From: Planctomycetaceae bacterium
GTDB taxonomy: Bacteria; Planctomycetota; Planctomycetia; Pirellulales; JAEUIK01
Length of the DNA stretch: 5,165 bases
NCBI GenBank assembly: GCA_016793185.1
Contig: JAEUIK010000154.1
Coordinates: 1-5,165 of the forward strand
Reading direction: 5' to 3'
Shown here: one piece after another, positions 1-5,165 of the stretch
How positions within the stretch are numbered: the stretch's first letter is position 1
How the letters are laid out: each line of letters begins with the position of its first letter
Program-made: the position numbers and the translations under genes
The notes under the pieces: model-generated
What the model was told of the DNA's origin: nothing
Database searches by the model: none
The model's input: only the letters and a program-made list of their open reading frames with translations

Positions 1-70
<70 letters not shown>

Positions 71-74
71 CCAT

Positions 75-101
75 GCGACGAGGTTCGCGGAACTCCGTCG
101 C
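75..101. repeat. Imperfect 12-pair inverted repeat between the PEP-CTERM gene and the tRNA
   Basis: GCGACG (75-80) pairs with CGTCGC (96-101) and GTTC (83-86) with GAAC (90-93), around a GCG loop. Between the two stems there is one mismatch and one G-T pair. The hairpin lies 45 bases past the stop of the upstream gene and ends four bases before the tRNA 5' end. No T-run follows in the minus direction, so it is not a standard intrinsic terminator. It could end the mRNA, mark a processing site for the tRNA precursor, or bind a regulator. Confidence 0.5.
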
Positions 102-146
102 AGAACGGCAATCGTAGCAAACCAGCGAAACTTGGGGTAGCCCCGC

Positions 147-1505
147 TCAAAAGCAGCATCGAACCAGCCGGCGCCCGCCGGCCAGCGCCAGCCAGGCTCC
201 CCCTGCGCAGAGAGCCAGGATGGCACTCGAGGGTTCGGGGACGGCCGCCGCGGTCAGCGCCCGGGCCCCGGAGGGATTGAAGTTGTCGGCCCAGATCGTG
301 TAGTCGGCCCCATCGATTTTGCCGTCCCCCGAATAGTCCCCCGTGGCAAAGCCGACGTTCGTGGTCCCGAGATAGTTATCGGCCCAGATGGTGTAGTCGG
401 CCCCGTCGACGACGCGATCGCGATTGCCGTCGGCGGGGGCCGCCCATTGGACTTGGGCGAAATAGGCGCCCCCTTCGAGCGTCAGGTACAGCTCGCCGTC
501 GCGTTCGACCGCTGCCGGCGAGGAGGTGACGTCGATCGGAAAAGTCGTCCCCGTGAGTTGCTTCCACCAGATATCGAACGAGATCGGACTCCGCATTCCC
601 TCGATATAGATCCAGGCGTCGATGGGATCCGAGCCAGGGGGGCCGGCAAAGCCGCCGATGATGCCGCTGTCGGTCGCCCACAGGGCCTGTCCGGCGATGG
701 GCGTGCCGTTGCCATCGCGCAGGATCTGCCGCTGGCCATCCTTCCAATAGACCACGTCGAGTTCGAGCTGGGCATTATTGATCACGTCGCTGGCACCCGC
801 GATGAATTGCCCGTTGGGCGACACGCCGTAGGCCGCGGAATAACTGTAGTCGAGCACCGAATAGACGCCCGATACCCAGCGAACCGCGACCGGATGGGCG
901 ACCGTCAGATCGTTGGCCGAGCCGACGATGACCGTGCCATTTCCGTTGACCGCGCCGGCCCAGGCCGAACTGGCGTTGGTCGTGGCGAGGGCCGTGCCTC
1001 CCGTGCCGCTCGTCCACCGGTAAGCCGTCTGTGCGGATGTCCCGACAGCCAGGCCCGTGTTCGAGACGTCGCGCAGGCGCGTGCTCGGGAAGGGATCGCT
1101 CAGGTCCGGGACGATGGTGGGATTGGTGGGCTGGGTGCGCGACCAGACCGCCCCGTCGAGTTGGAAGGGGAGGGCCGAACCGGTCTTGTTGAGCGCGCCA
1201 ACGATGAACCCGCCGTCCGGAGATATTCCGTTGGCGACGCCGGTCCGCGGCGTTCCTCCCGGGCCCGTGAGAATCGTGGGGGACACCACCGAGTTGGTGG
1301 AGATGGACCACATTGAGGCCCAGCCGGAGACGGAGTTGGTGCCGACCAGGACCGCCGTGCCGACAGCGAGCACGGCGATACCGGAGACATCGGCCGCGGC
1401 TCCCAGGTTGATGGCGCGCGGGGCCGCCCCTGGCGCCGCGATCAGCACCAGCAGTCCCAACAACAGGCGGAGTAGCGCCCCGTGGCTCAGTGGCCGTAAT
1501 TGCAT
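147..1505 (-). CDS. Secreted HAF-repeat / dockerin type I / PEP-CTERM protein
   Basis: The protein has 452 residues and is probably exported and sorted to the envelope. The start is ATG at 1505, because AGGGA lies 8 bases upstream and a signal peptide follows at once (polar residues 1-13, hydrophobic LLRLLLGLLVLIAAPGA). An in-frame upstream start at 1562 would add 19 mostly basic residues and bury the signal. Residues about 90-290 hold five HAF-like repeats with G-[IV]-S-x-[DN]-G-x3-[VA]-G spacing (near 90, 144, 182, 224 and 275), several followed by an A-x-x-W strand; this suggests a beta-propeller. Two dockerin calcium loops follow: D359-N361-D363-D367 and D390-S392-D394-D398, each leading into DGADYTIWADN. 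Residues 422-452 are VPEPSS, a hydrophobic stretch and a basic end, which is a PEP-CTERM exosortase signal. Its ligand is unknown; a structural or carbohydrate-associated surface role is inference. The domain calls are firm. Confidence 0.93.
   Translation of the reverse strand: MQLRPLSHGALLRLLLGLLVLIAAPGAAPRAINLGAAADVSGIAVLAVGTAVLVGTNSVSGWASMWSISTNSVVSPTILTGPGGTPRTGVANGISPDGGFIVGALNKTGSALPFQLDGAVWSRTQPTNPTIVPDLSDPFPSTRLRDVSNTGLAVGTSAQTAYRWTSGTGGTALATTNASSAWAGAVNGNGTVIVGSANDLTVAHPVAVRWVSGVYSVLDYSYSAAYGVSPNGQFIAGASDVINNAQLELDVVYWKDGQRQILRDGNGTPIAGQALWATDSGIIGGFAGPPGSDPIDAWIYIEGMRSPISFDIWWKQLTGTTFPIDVTSSPAAVERDGELYLTLEGGAYFAQVQWAAPADGNRDRVVDGADYTIWADNYLGTTNVGFATGDYSGDGKIDGADYTIWADNFNPSGARALTAAAVPEPSSAILALCAGGAWLALAGGRRLVRCCF
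281..409 (-). repeat. Duplicated dockerin segment: 36-base direct repeats at 281-316 and 374-409
   Basis: The two copies are 93 bases (31 codons) apart and identical at 33 of 36 bases. They encode [IV]DGADYTIWADN in both dockerin half-domains, with 11 residues identical. Dockerins normally contain two related EF-hand-like loops, but identity this high at the DNA level points to recent duplication or gene conversion within the domain. Confidence 0.85.
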
Positions 1506-1689
1506 CAAGCTTTCCCTGGCCCGCGCTGACCGGCGCCGAACGGCGCAACGGCAACGACGCACAAACCGGACATGACCTGGCGCCCGAACTGCCTGGACTC
1601 GATCGCCAGTTCCCGCTGCGAACGCCGGGCCGCCACCCTGGTAGACCGAGGGAACCCTCGCACCTGGGCGTCGCTGGGGAGCTTCGAGT
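1506..1689. other. Intergenic gap upstream of the PEP-CTERM gene
   Basis: This 184-base stretch has no supported gene. It must carry the leader of the PEP-CTERM gene, including its AGGGA ribosome binding site at 1513-1517. I could not find a convincing -35/-10 pair. Two small perfect hairpins are present: CGAGG/CCTCG (1647-1660), which lies about 30 bases past the stop of the upstream gene and lacks a T-run, and GCGCC/GGCGC (1533-1546). Either may be chance in GC-rich DNA. Confidence 0.6.
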
Positions 1690-2076
1690 CTAGTTTAAGG
1701 CTTGCAGCACGACTACTGGCCAGGGCTGATTTGAGCCGCTCAGATACCAGTTTTGCAGCAAATCGTCCAGACGGGCGATGGTTTCGCCACTTTCGACGCG
1801 AATCTCGGCGTCCGCGATCTCAATCCGGTCGGCCCGGCAGCGCCGGCCCTCGTGCGGTTCGGCCGGGGATTCAAAGAGAATTTCGAGCGAATTCTGGATC
1901 TGGAGCCGATCGAAGGTCTCGTGGCCGTTATCAAAAAACCACAACCCGGCAGCGTAGCTAGCAACCGTTCGATCCTGTGTTCCCACCTGGACGGCATTGC
2001 CGACCAGGCGCACACGATCGACGGACTCCATGCGACGCACCGATCCTGCGCCCGACAGGAAAGAGATGACGAGCAT
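1690..2076 (-). CDS. Hypothetical protein, 128 residues
   Basis: I do not recognise the family. The product is 128 residues from ATG at 2076, with a short hydrophobic start (MLVISFLSGAGS) that could be a weak signal or membrane segment. The middle (residues 20-70) alternates like beta strands and includes GLWFFDNGHETFDRLQI. A charged part follows (75-98), then a tryptophan-rich tail ending NQPWPVVVLQALN. A TTG at 2169 also opens this frame, but it lies in the -35 box of the predicted promoter, so it cannot be the start from that promoter. ATG 2031 (MESVDRV) is a possible shorter start; neither ATG has a strong Shine-Dalgarno. Support for the gene comes from its promoter, the preceding terminator and the shared strand. 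An in-register antisense frame of 142 codons also stays open here, so coding strand is not fully certain. Confidence 0.6.
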   Translation of the reverse strand: MLVISFLSGAGSVRRMESVDRVRLVGNAVQVGTQDRTVASYAAGLWFFDNGHETFDRLQIQNSLEILFESPAEPHEGRRCRADRIEIADAEIRVESGETIARLDDLLQNWYLSGSNQPWPVVVLQALN

Positions 2077-2140
2077 GACGAGTGCCCTTGGGGCAGCCTC
2101 GTCTGTTCCGTTTGCAGGCGATTGCCCACGTCCCGCGCGG

Positions 2141-2169
2141 ATTCTAGAAACTTGACCTGCGGATCGCAA
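2141..2169 (-). promoter_or_regulatory. Sigma-70-like promoter for the 128-residue protein gene
   Basis: On the minus strand TTGCGA (2164-2169) is followed after 17 bases by TAGAAT (2141-2146). This matches the -35 consensus at four of six bases and the -10 at five of six. Transcription would begin near 2134, giving a leader of about 58 bases to ATG 2076. The pair lies just past the preceding terminator, which is where an independent promoter is expected. Confidence 0.6.
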
Positions 2170-2180
2170 TACAAATGCTG

Positions 2181-2215
2181 AAAAACCCGCAAGCCTGCCC
2201 CGGGGATGCTGCGGG
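2181..2215 (-). terminator. Intrinsic terminator of the PqaA-like hydrolase gene
   Basis: On the minus strand CCCGCA (2210-2215) pairs with TGCGGG (2186-2191), and TTTTT (2181-2185) follows directly. The 18-base loop contains a self-complementary CCCCGGGG and a GC/GC pair that can extend the stem. It lies 66 bases past the hydrolase stop codon. Confidence 0.8.
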
Positions 2216-2222
2216 CGACCGA

Positions 2223-2237
2223 CGCCCCACTAGGGCG
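2223..2237. repeat. Small inverted repeat in the 3' trailer of the hydrolase gene
   Basis: CGCCC (2223-2227) and GGGCG (2233-2237) form a perfect five-pair hairpin with a five-base loop. It lies between the hydrolase stop codon and the main terminator. It may protect the mRNA 3' end or be chance. Confidence 0.3.
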
Positions 2238-2281
2238 ACTCCCTACGGCGACGCGCACCAGCGCTGCCCAGCCCGGCGCGC

Positions 2282-3697
2282 TCACTTCGGCAGCGCGTCC
2301 TCCCACCGGTAGGGGAGCACGTCCGGTGTCACGCTGACCCCCGTCGTGAACTTGTAGGGATGGGGATAGCCACTCTCGTAGACGAGTTCGACGAAGAACG
2401 CCGTGTAGCCGGCGCTGGGGGGCGCGACGCTCCCCAGATAGACTCCCGGCGATTGCTCGGCGAGCCGCGTCGCCGTATAGGCCGGCCCAAGCGTATCGAG
2501 ACGAAAGTCGCGGGCCTGGGGATTCGTCGCCTGCCACAGATTCACCTCGCGGGGGCGATCCTGCACTTCTACCCGCAGCGCGCCGTTGGACTCCTTGCGC
2601 CACGTGTAACGCGGGCGGGGCCGCCCGTCCATCACGGCCTGGCAAAACACCTGCAAGCTTTCGCGCGCGTCGCTGCCAGCCAGCGAGTGCTTGGCGTTGG
2701 GGACATACCGCAGATGCTTTTCGGGAGGGAGCTCGCCGTAATAGAACTGCGAATTGTCCGGCAGGAAGAATTCGTCGCCCGCGGCGTTGATCAAGTACTT
2801 GGGCAGACGCAAGCGGGGACGATCTCGGTATGCGTACGGATCCTCGATCGCCAGGACCTCGCCATATTCGGGCGTGCCGATCAGATTGGGAAAGATCTTG
2901 TGATTCACATAATCCTGCAGCGCGGGCGAGAAGAACCCGTAAGCTTCAAAATGGTGCCGCGTGATCTGCTGCGAATTGAGCGCGTCGATCACCAACGGCA
3001 CGATCGCCTCGACTCGCGGATCCACAACCGCGGTGAGCCACGTGGTCCAGCCGCGTTTGGAACCTCCCGCCACCATGAACTTCTCGATCCGCGGCGCCTG
3101 GGCCTCGACGGTCGGCAAGAACTCCTGGACCGCGTCCATCGCCCGCACCGCGCTCTTGACCATGGCCAGGCGGACGAGCCACTCCTCGTCGCGGCTCTGG
3201 ATATAGCGCACCCGGCTATAGGCGATCAGATCGTCCTCGGAGCGCCCCTGCTCGGGCGAGTCGGCAAAGCGGAGCGGCTGATTCGGGACGCCGCTCAACT
3301 CGGCGGTCATGCAATTGGCCCCCAGGGCCGTCGCCAGCGTCCGCTCGGCGGCCGCCGTGGGAGCCGGCGCCGCATGACTTCCCCCTCCGATAAAGAGCAA
3401 GGCGTGACTGGCGCGGGATCGAGCGGGACGAACGATCGTCAGCCAATGCGTCCAAACAGGGCGATCGACGTCCTTCGCGCTCCGCCAGGTCTGCGAAGTC
3501 AGTTCAAGCACATAGGTCGTCTGCCCCTGGCCGGGGTGGGTCGCGAGCAGCTTCCAGGCATAGCTCGCGTCGGGCTTGGCAATGTACCGATCGAGTGCGG
3601 TTTCGGCCGCGGACAACGGGCGCGGCCCGGTTCGTAGAACCACGCAGCCGAGCGCAATGAAGAGAGTGGCGGCACGAGCCCAACGTTGGCGCGACAT
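2282..3697 (-). CDS. Secreted PhoPQ-activated pathogenicity-related (PqaA-like) alpha/beta hydrolase
   Basis: The protein has 471 residues and belongs to the PhoPQ-activated pathogenicity-related family, named after Salmonella PqaA. I chose ATG 3697 because a signal peptide follows (MSRQRWARAA, then hydrophobic TLFIALGCVVL, likely cut after PLSA near residue 30) and a purine-rich GGGGGGAT lies upstream; the in-frame extension to 3769 has no such start. The mature part opens with LDRYIAKPDASYAWKL, typical of the family. The nucleophile elbow is GGSKRG with Ser213, in the place where other family members have it. Asp308 (INAAGDEFF) and His337 (NAKHSL) are good triad partners, so the enzyme looks active. 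The C-terminal 100 residues look like a beta-rich domain. It probably acts in the periplasm or outside the cell. The substrate is not known; a peptidase or esterase role is only inferred. It is a single-gene unit with its own terminator. Confidence 0.92.
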   Translation of the reverse strand: MSRQRWARAATLFIALGCVVLRTGPRPLSAAETALDRYIAKPDASYAWKLLATHPGQGQTTYVLELTSQTWRSAKDVDRPVWTHWLTIVRPARSRASHALLFIGGGSHAAPAPTAAAERTLATALGANCMTAELSGVPNQPLRFADSPEQGRSEDDLIAYSRVRYIQSRDEEWLVRLAMVKSAVRAMDAVQEFLPTVEAQAPRIEKFMVAGGSKRGWTTWLTAVVDPRVEAIVPLVIDALNSQQITRHHFEAYGFFSPALQDYVNHKIFPNLIGTPEYGEVLAIEDPYAYRDRPRLRLPKYLINAAGDEFFLPDNSQFYYGELPPEKHLRYVPNAKHSLAGSDARESLQVFCQAVMDGRPRPRYTWRKESNGALRVEVQDRPREVNLWQATNPQARDFRLDTLGPAYTATRLAEQSPGVYLGSVAPPSAGYTAFFVELVYESGYPHPYKFTTGVSVTPDVLPYRWEDALPK

Positions 3698-3728
3698 GAC
3701 ATCCCCCCCGTGGCTTGGAACTGGCTTC

Positions 3729-3738
3729 GAGCCGGCTC
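3729..3738. repeat. Ten-base perfect palindrome upstream of the hydrolase gene
   Basis: GAGCCGGCTC is fully self-complementary and lies 31 bases above the hydrolase ATG, between the tentative -10 and the start codon. It could be an operator half-site pair, but no protein can be named and a GC-rich 10-mer palindrome may be chance. Confidence 0.25.
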
Positions 3739-3740
3739 CG

Positions 3741-3769
3741 ACCCTACCAAGCCGCGGACAGGATTGCAA
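3741..3769 (-). promoter_or_regulatory. Tentative promoter for the hydrolase gene
   Basis: On the minus strand TTGCAA (3764-3769) and TAGGGT (3741-3746) are 17 bases apart. The -10 match is poor (three of six). Position is right: it is between the upstream terminator and the hydrolase start, giving a leader of about 37 bases. Treat it as the best candidate in the gap, not a firm site. Confidence 0.3.
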
Positions 3770-3781
3770 AATTCGGCGGCG

Positions 3782-3816
3782 AAAAACCGCGTCAGCGGAG
3801 CAGTTCGCTCACGCGG
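3782..3816 (-). terminator. Likely intrinsic terminator overlapping the end of the 279-residue protein gene
   Basis: On the minus strand CCGCGT (3811-3816) pairs with ACGCGG (3787-3792), followed at once by TTTTT (3782-3786). Inside the loop GAGC pairs with GCTC, giving a stacked hairpin. The stem uses the last eight codons and the TGA stop at 3792-3794, so gene end and terminator share bases. Confidence 0.6.
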
Positions 3817-4631
3817 CCGCCGTCGCGGATATAGGCGGCCAGGGCCAGGCAGCAGGAATGCCCTTCCGCCAGGGCTTGCGGCACCGTCCAGTTGTACCAC
3901 TGGCGAAAATTGGGGTAGACGTTCGGCTTGGCTTCGAACCAGCCGCGAATGATCTCTCCCTTGAGCTTGCTGGGGGCCGCCAGGATGTACTGGTTGCCGG
4001 GCTTATTCACCGCGGTCCATTGGTCGTTGCTGACCACGCAGGGCGAGTTGAACCAATGCGGCCCGTCCACATGCGGCGTCGGCTCGATGTAGTACTTGTA
4101 GCCCGACTGCTTGAGCATCTGGGCAAAGTCGTAGACATAGTGCCCCGGCTTGGAGTAGATGGACGTGTCGAGGGCAATCGAGCAGCGGGCGTCGATCAAG
4201 GGTGCAATGGCCTTCATCGCCTCCCACTTGGCTTGTCCGGCCGAAAGCGAGTCGAACTCCGGCGCGCCGTGCAGCGTGCCCACGTAGGCGATAATCTCGA
4301 CCCCCGCTTGCGTGATCGGATAGATGGCCTCGGCGAAGCCCTGCGTGAACCAGTTGTTGGCGGTGCTCTTGCGGGCCAGCGAATAGGCGTCGAATCGCAG
4401 GCTCGTCTCGACCCAGCGATTTCCCATCAACTGCTTGCGGGGGCGGGCCTCGCGTCCGTGCGGCATCCACAACAAAAAGCGCCGCACCCCCTGGGCGATG
4501 ATGGGCTTGAGCTGGGTGTTCACAAACCCTTGCCAGCCCGTTTGCGGCGTGACGAATTGCACGTAGCGGCGGCTCGAATCACTGCCCGAGCTGATGCCAA
4601 AGTAGCCGATGATCCGGTGCGCCTTGGACAC
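3792..4631 (-). CDS. Protein of unknown function, TIM-barrel-like pattern, GTG start
   Basis: I do not recognise the family. The product has 279 residues. The start is GTG at 4631, supported by AGGGAGGAG at 4637-4645 with five bases between AGGAG and GTG; no upstream in-frame start fits better. There is no signal peptide or membrane segment, so it is probably cytoplasmic. Short hydrophobic strands alternate with helix-like stretches: RIIGYFGIS (6-14), RRFLLWMPHG (50-59), VEIIAYVGTL (111-120), CSIALDTS (150-157), KYYIEPTPH (179-187), CVVSNDQW (198-205) and NQYILAAP (213-220). Several end in polar or charged residues (His58, Asp155, Glu183, His187) and the tail is rich in aromatics. This resembles a beta/alpha barrel of the glycoside-hydrolase type, with Asp155 and Glu183 as possible acid residues, but that is inference from pattern only. 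It seems to be transcribed alone from a promoter near 4940, with a leader of about 290 bases. Confidence 0.85.
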   Translation of the reverse strand: MSKAHRIIGYFGISSGSDSSRRYVQFVTPQTGWQGFVNTQLKPIIAQGVRRFLLWMPHGREARPRKQLMGNRWVETSLRFDAYSLARKSTANNWFTQGFAEAIYPITQAGVEIIAYVGTLHGAPEFDSLSAGQAKWEAMKAIAPLIDARCSIALDTSIYSKPGHYVYDFAQMLKQSGYKYYIEPTPHVDGPHWFNSPCVVSNDQWTAVNKPGNQYILAAPSKLKGEIIRGWFEAKPNVYPNFRQWYNWTVPQALAEGHSCCLALAAYIRDGGRVSELLR

Positions 4632-4636
4632 GCGTG

Positions 4637-4645
4637 CTCCTCCCT
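4637..4645 (-). promoter_or_regulatory. Strong ribosome binding site that fixes the GTG start
   Basis: The minus strand reads AGGGAGGAG, whose AGGAG core ends five bases before GTG 4631. It is the best Shine-Dalgarno of any gene here and decides in favour of the non-ATG start. Confidence 0.75.
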
Positions 4646-4789
4646 GTCGCGTTGCGGCGAACTCTCCCCGACGCCCGCCCCGCGGCAGACCAGGGTCTGA
4701 CAGCCGAGCATGCGCTCAGTTCGCCGAGCTGGAATTCCCATGACCCGCCAGGCCGCTGGCGTTCCCTGCCTGAAGCGCCCGTCGCGGTA

Positions 4790-4903
4790 TTAGGTTCGTT
4801 CCGTCGCAATGCCGAGCAGTCCGGACACGGCGACTTCAAGCGTCGCCGGCTCCGGAGCGCGGCCAGCGCCCCTCCTGAGAAATGAAAGCAAGTCGCGAGT
4901 CAT
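4790..4903 (-). CDS. Possible 37-residue leader ORF, doubtful
   Basis: ATG 4903 opens a frame of 37 codons closed by TAA at 4790-4792. It begins MTRDLLSFLRRGAG and ends in GLLGIATERT. It would start about 18 bases after the predicted transcription start of the 279-residue protein gene and covers the large hairpin at 4820-4856. There is no Shine-Dalgarno before the ATG; an AGGAGG occurs inside the frame at 4871-4876. It may be nothing more than chance. Confidence 0.15.
   Translation of the reverse strand: MTRDLLSFLRRGAGRAPEPATLEVAVSGLLGIATERT
4820..4856 (-). promoter_or_regulatory. Two-tier stem-loop in the leader of the 279-residue protein gene
   Basis: Seven perfect pairs, CGGCGAC (4828-4834) with GTCGCCG (4842-4848), close a seven-base loop. 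After a two-by-two internal loop, TCCGGA (4820-4825) pairs with TCCGGA (4851-4856). Thirteen pairs within 37 bases make this the strongest structure in the leader. It matches no riboswitch I know; its function is unknown. Confidence 0.45.
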
Positions 4904-4907
4904 GGTG

Positions 4908-4926
4908 TCGCGGCGAGAAGCCGCGA
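4908..4926. promoter_or_regulatory. Inverted repeat over the predicted transcription start
   Basis: TCGCGGC (4908-4914) and GCCGCGA (4920-4926) form seven perfect pairs around a five-base spacer. The repeat begins one base past the -10 box and spans the expected start near 4921. That position suits a repressor operator; as RNA only part of it would be in the transcript. Confidence 0.4.
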
Positions 4927-4927
4927 G

Positions 4928-4957
4928 CTTATAGCGATTCTAAGCGAAACGCGTCAA
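4928..4957 (-). promoter_or_regulatory. Sigma-70-like promoter for the 279-residue protein gene
   Basis: On the minus strand TTGACG (4952-4957) is followed after 18 bases by TATAAG (4928-4933). Each box matches consensus at five of six bases, in a locally AT-richer patch. It is the best promoter in the window. Start would be near 4921, leaving a leader of about 290 bases before GTG 4631. Confidence 0.65.
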
Positions 4958-5039
4958 GAATAGTCGCGCGAAAACCCGTGAAATCGCCAAATCCCCACGA
5001 CTGGCTGGGGGGACGATAGCACCTGCGGCGGGGGCCGCG

Positions 5040-5165
5040 CTACCGCTCGGACGTCGGGCGATTCGCCTCAAACTGCCGCGCCCAGTGACCGTACTGCGGT
5101 TCGCCCATCCGAAACGAAAACACCGCGTCGGGCAATGGCTCGCCGTACTGGCCAGTCGACGGGAC
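5040..5165 (-). CDS. C-terminal end of an unrecognised protein (partial)
   Basis: The minus-strand frame is open from the window edge to a TAG at 5040-5042 and gives the last 41 residues of a protein that begins outside the window. It starts VPSTGQYGEPLPDAVFSFRM and ends RPTSER. The mixed composition, including F, W, Y and acidic residues, looks like real protein rather than a GC-rich shadow frame. No family can be named from so short a tail. A small hairpin without a T-run lies just past the stop. Confidence 0.6.
   Translation of the reverse strand, partial: VPSTGQYGEPLPDAVFSFRMGEPQYGHWARQFEANRPTSER

Larger units (their letters stand above)
4632..5039. other. 408-base gap: promoter plus long hairpin-rich leader
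   Basis: No protein gene is convincing in this stretch. It holds a promoter (4928-4957), an inverted repeat over the predicted transcription start (4908-4926), and several perfect hairpins in the leader: 4820-4856, CGCCAG/CTGGCG (4746-4761), CAGAC/GTCTG (4686-4699) and GCTC/GAGC (4714-4729). The far end, next to the upstream stop codon, has GCGGC/GCCGC (5025-5038) without a T-run. A 37-codon frame begins at ATG 4903 and is treated as a possible leader ORF. Confidence 0.6.

Noticed and set aside
447..1316. 289-codon open frame on the plus strand inside the PEP-CTERM gene
   Set aside because: It lies wholly antisense to a gene with a signal peptide, dockerin and sorting signal. Its product is arginine- and glycine-rich without domains, as expected from a GC-rich shadow frame.
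1740..2645. 301-codon minus-strand frame in another phase
   Set aside because: It crosses the hydrolase 3' end, the terminator and the next promoter, and reads as an arginine-rich shadow.
2360..3637. 425-codon open frame on the plus strand inside the hydrolase gene
   Set aside because: It is fully antisense to a recognised family protein with intact catalytic residues. It has no domain and an R/G/A/L-rich composition.
3576..4700. 374-codon plus-strand frame across the 279-residue protein gene and part of the hydrolase gene
   Set aside because: It spans two minus-strand genes and their terminator, has low-complexity basic composition and no recognisable domain.
4579..4839. 86-codon minus-strand frame, possibly extended to a CTG after AGGAGG at 4871-4876
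   Set aside because: It runs into the start of the 279-residue protein in a different phase, has a basic low-complexity composition, and would need a rare CTG start.
5025..5038. GCGGC/GCCGC hairpin as terminator of the partial gene
   Set aside because: The stem is only five pairs and no T-run follows on the minus strand.

Overview
The window reads as ordinary chromosomal sequence from a planctomycete, probably of the Pirellulales type. It is GC-rich. One secreted protein combines HAF-type repeats, a dockerin type I domain with the DGADYTIWADN motif, and a C-terminal VPEP sorting signal, a combination frequent in that group. A secreted member of the PhoPQ-activated (PqaA-like) hydrolase family also fits. 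This assignment is inference from protein style, not from a marker gene.

Every supported gene is on the minus strand. In transcription order (high to low coordinate) they are: the last 41 codons of an unrecognised protein (5040-5165); a 408-base gap with a good sigma-70-like promoter and a hairpin-rich leader (about 4632-4957); a GTG-started 279-residue protein of unknown function with a TIM-barrel-like pattern (3792-4631), ending in a likely terminator; a secreted PqaA-like alpha/beta hydrolase (2282-3697) followed by a strong intrinsic terminator (2181-2215); a 128-residue hypothetical protein with its own promoter (1690-2076); a 452-residue HAF-repeat/dockerin/PEP-CTERM protein (147-1505); and a tRNA-Arg(ACG) cut by the window start (1-70).

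The genes look like separate transcription units rather than one operon. Gaps are 94 to 408 bases, two gaps carry terminators, and at least two genes have recognisable promoters. Two products, the hydrolase and the PEP-CTERM protein, appear to be exported, but nothing shows that the genes work together. I found no mobile element, CRISPR array, toxin-antitoxin pair or defence system. The least explained items are the 279-residue protein with its structured leader and the 128-residue orphan. I see no firm sign of a new multi-gene system.
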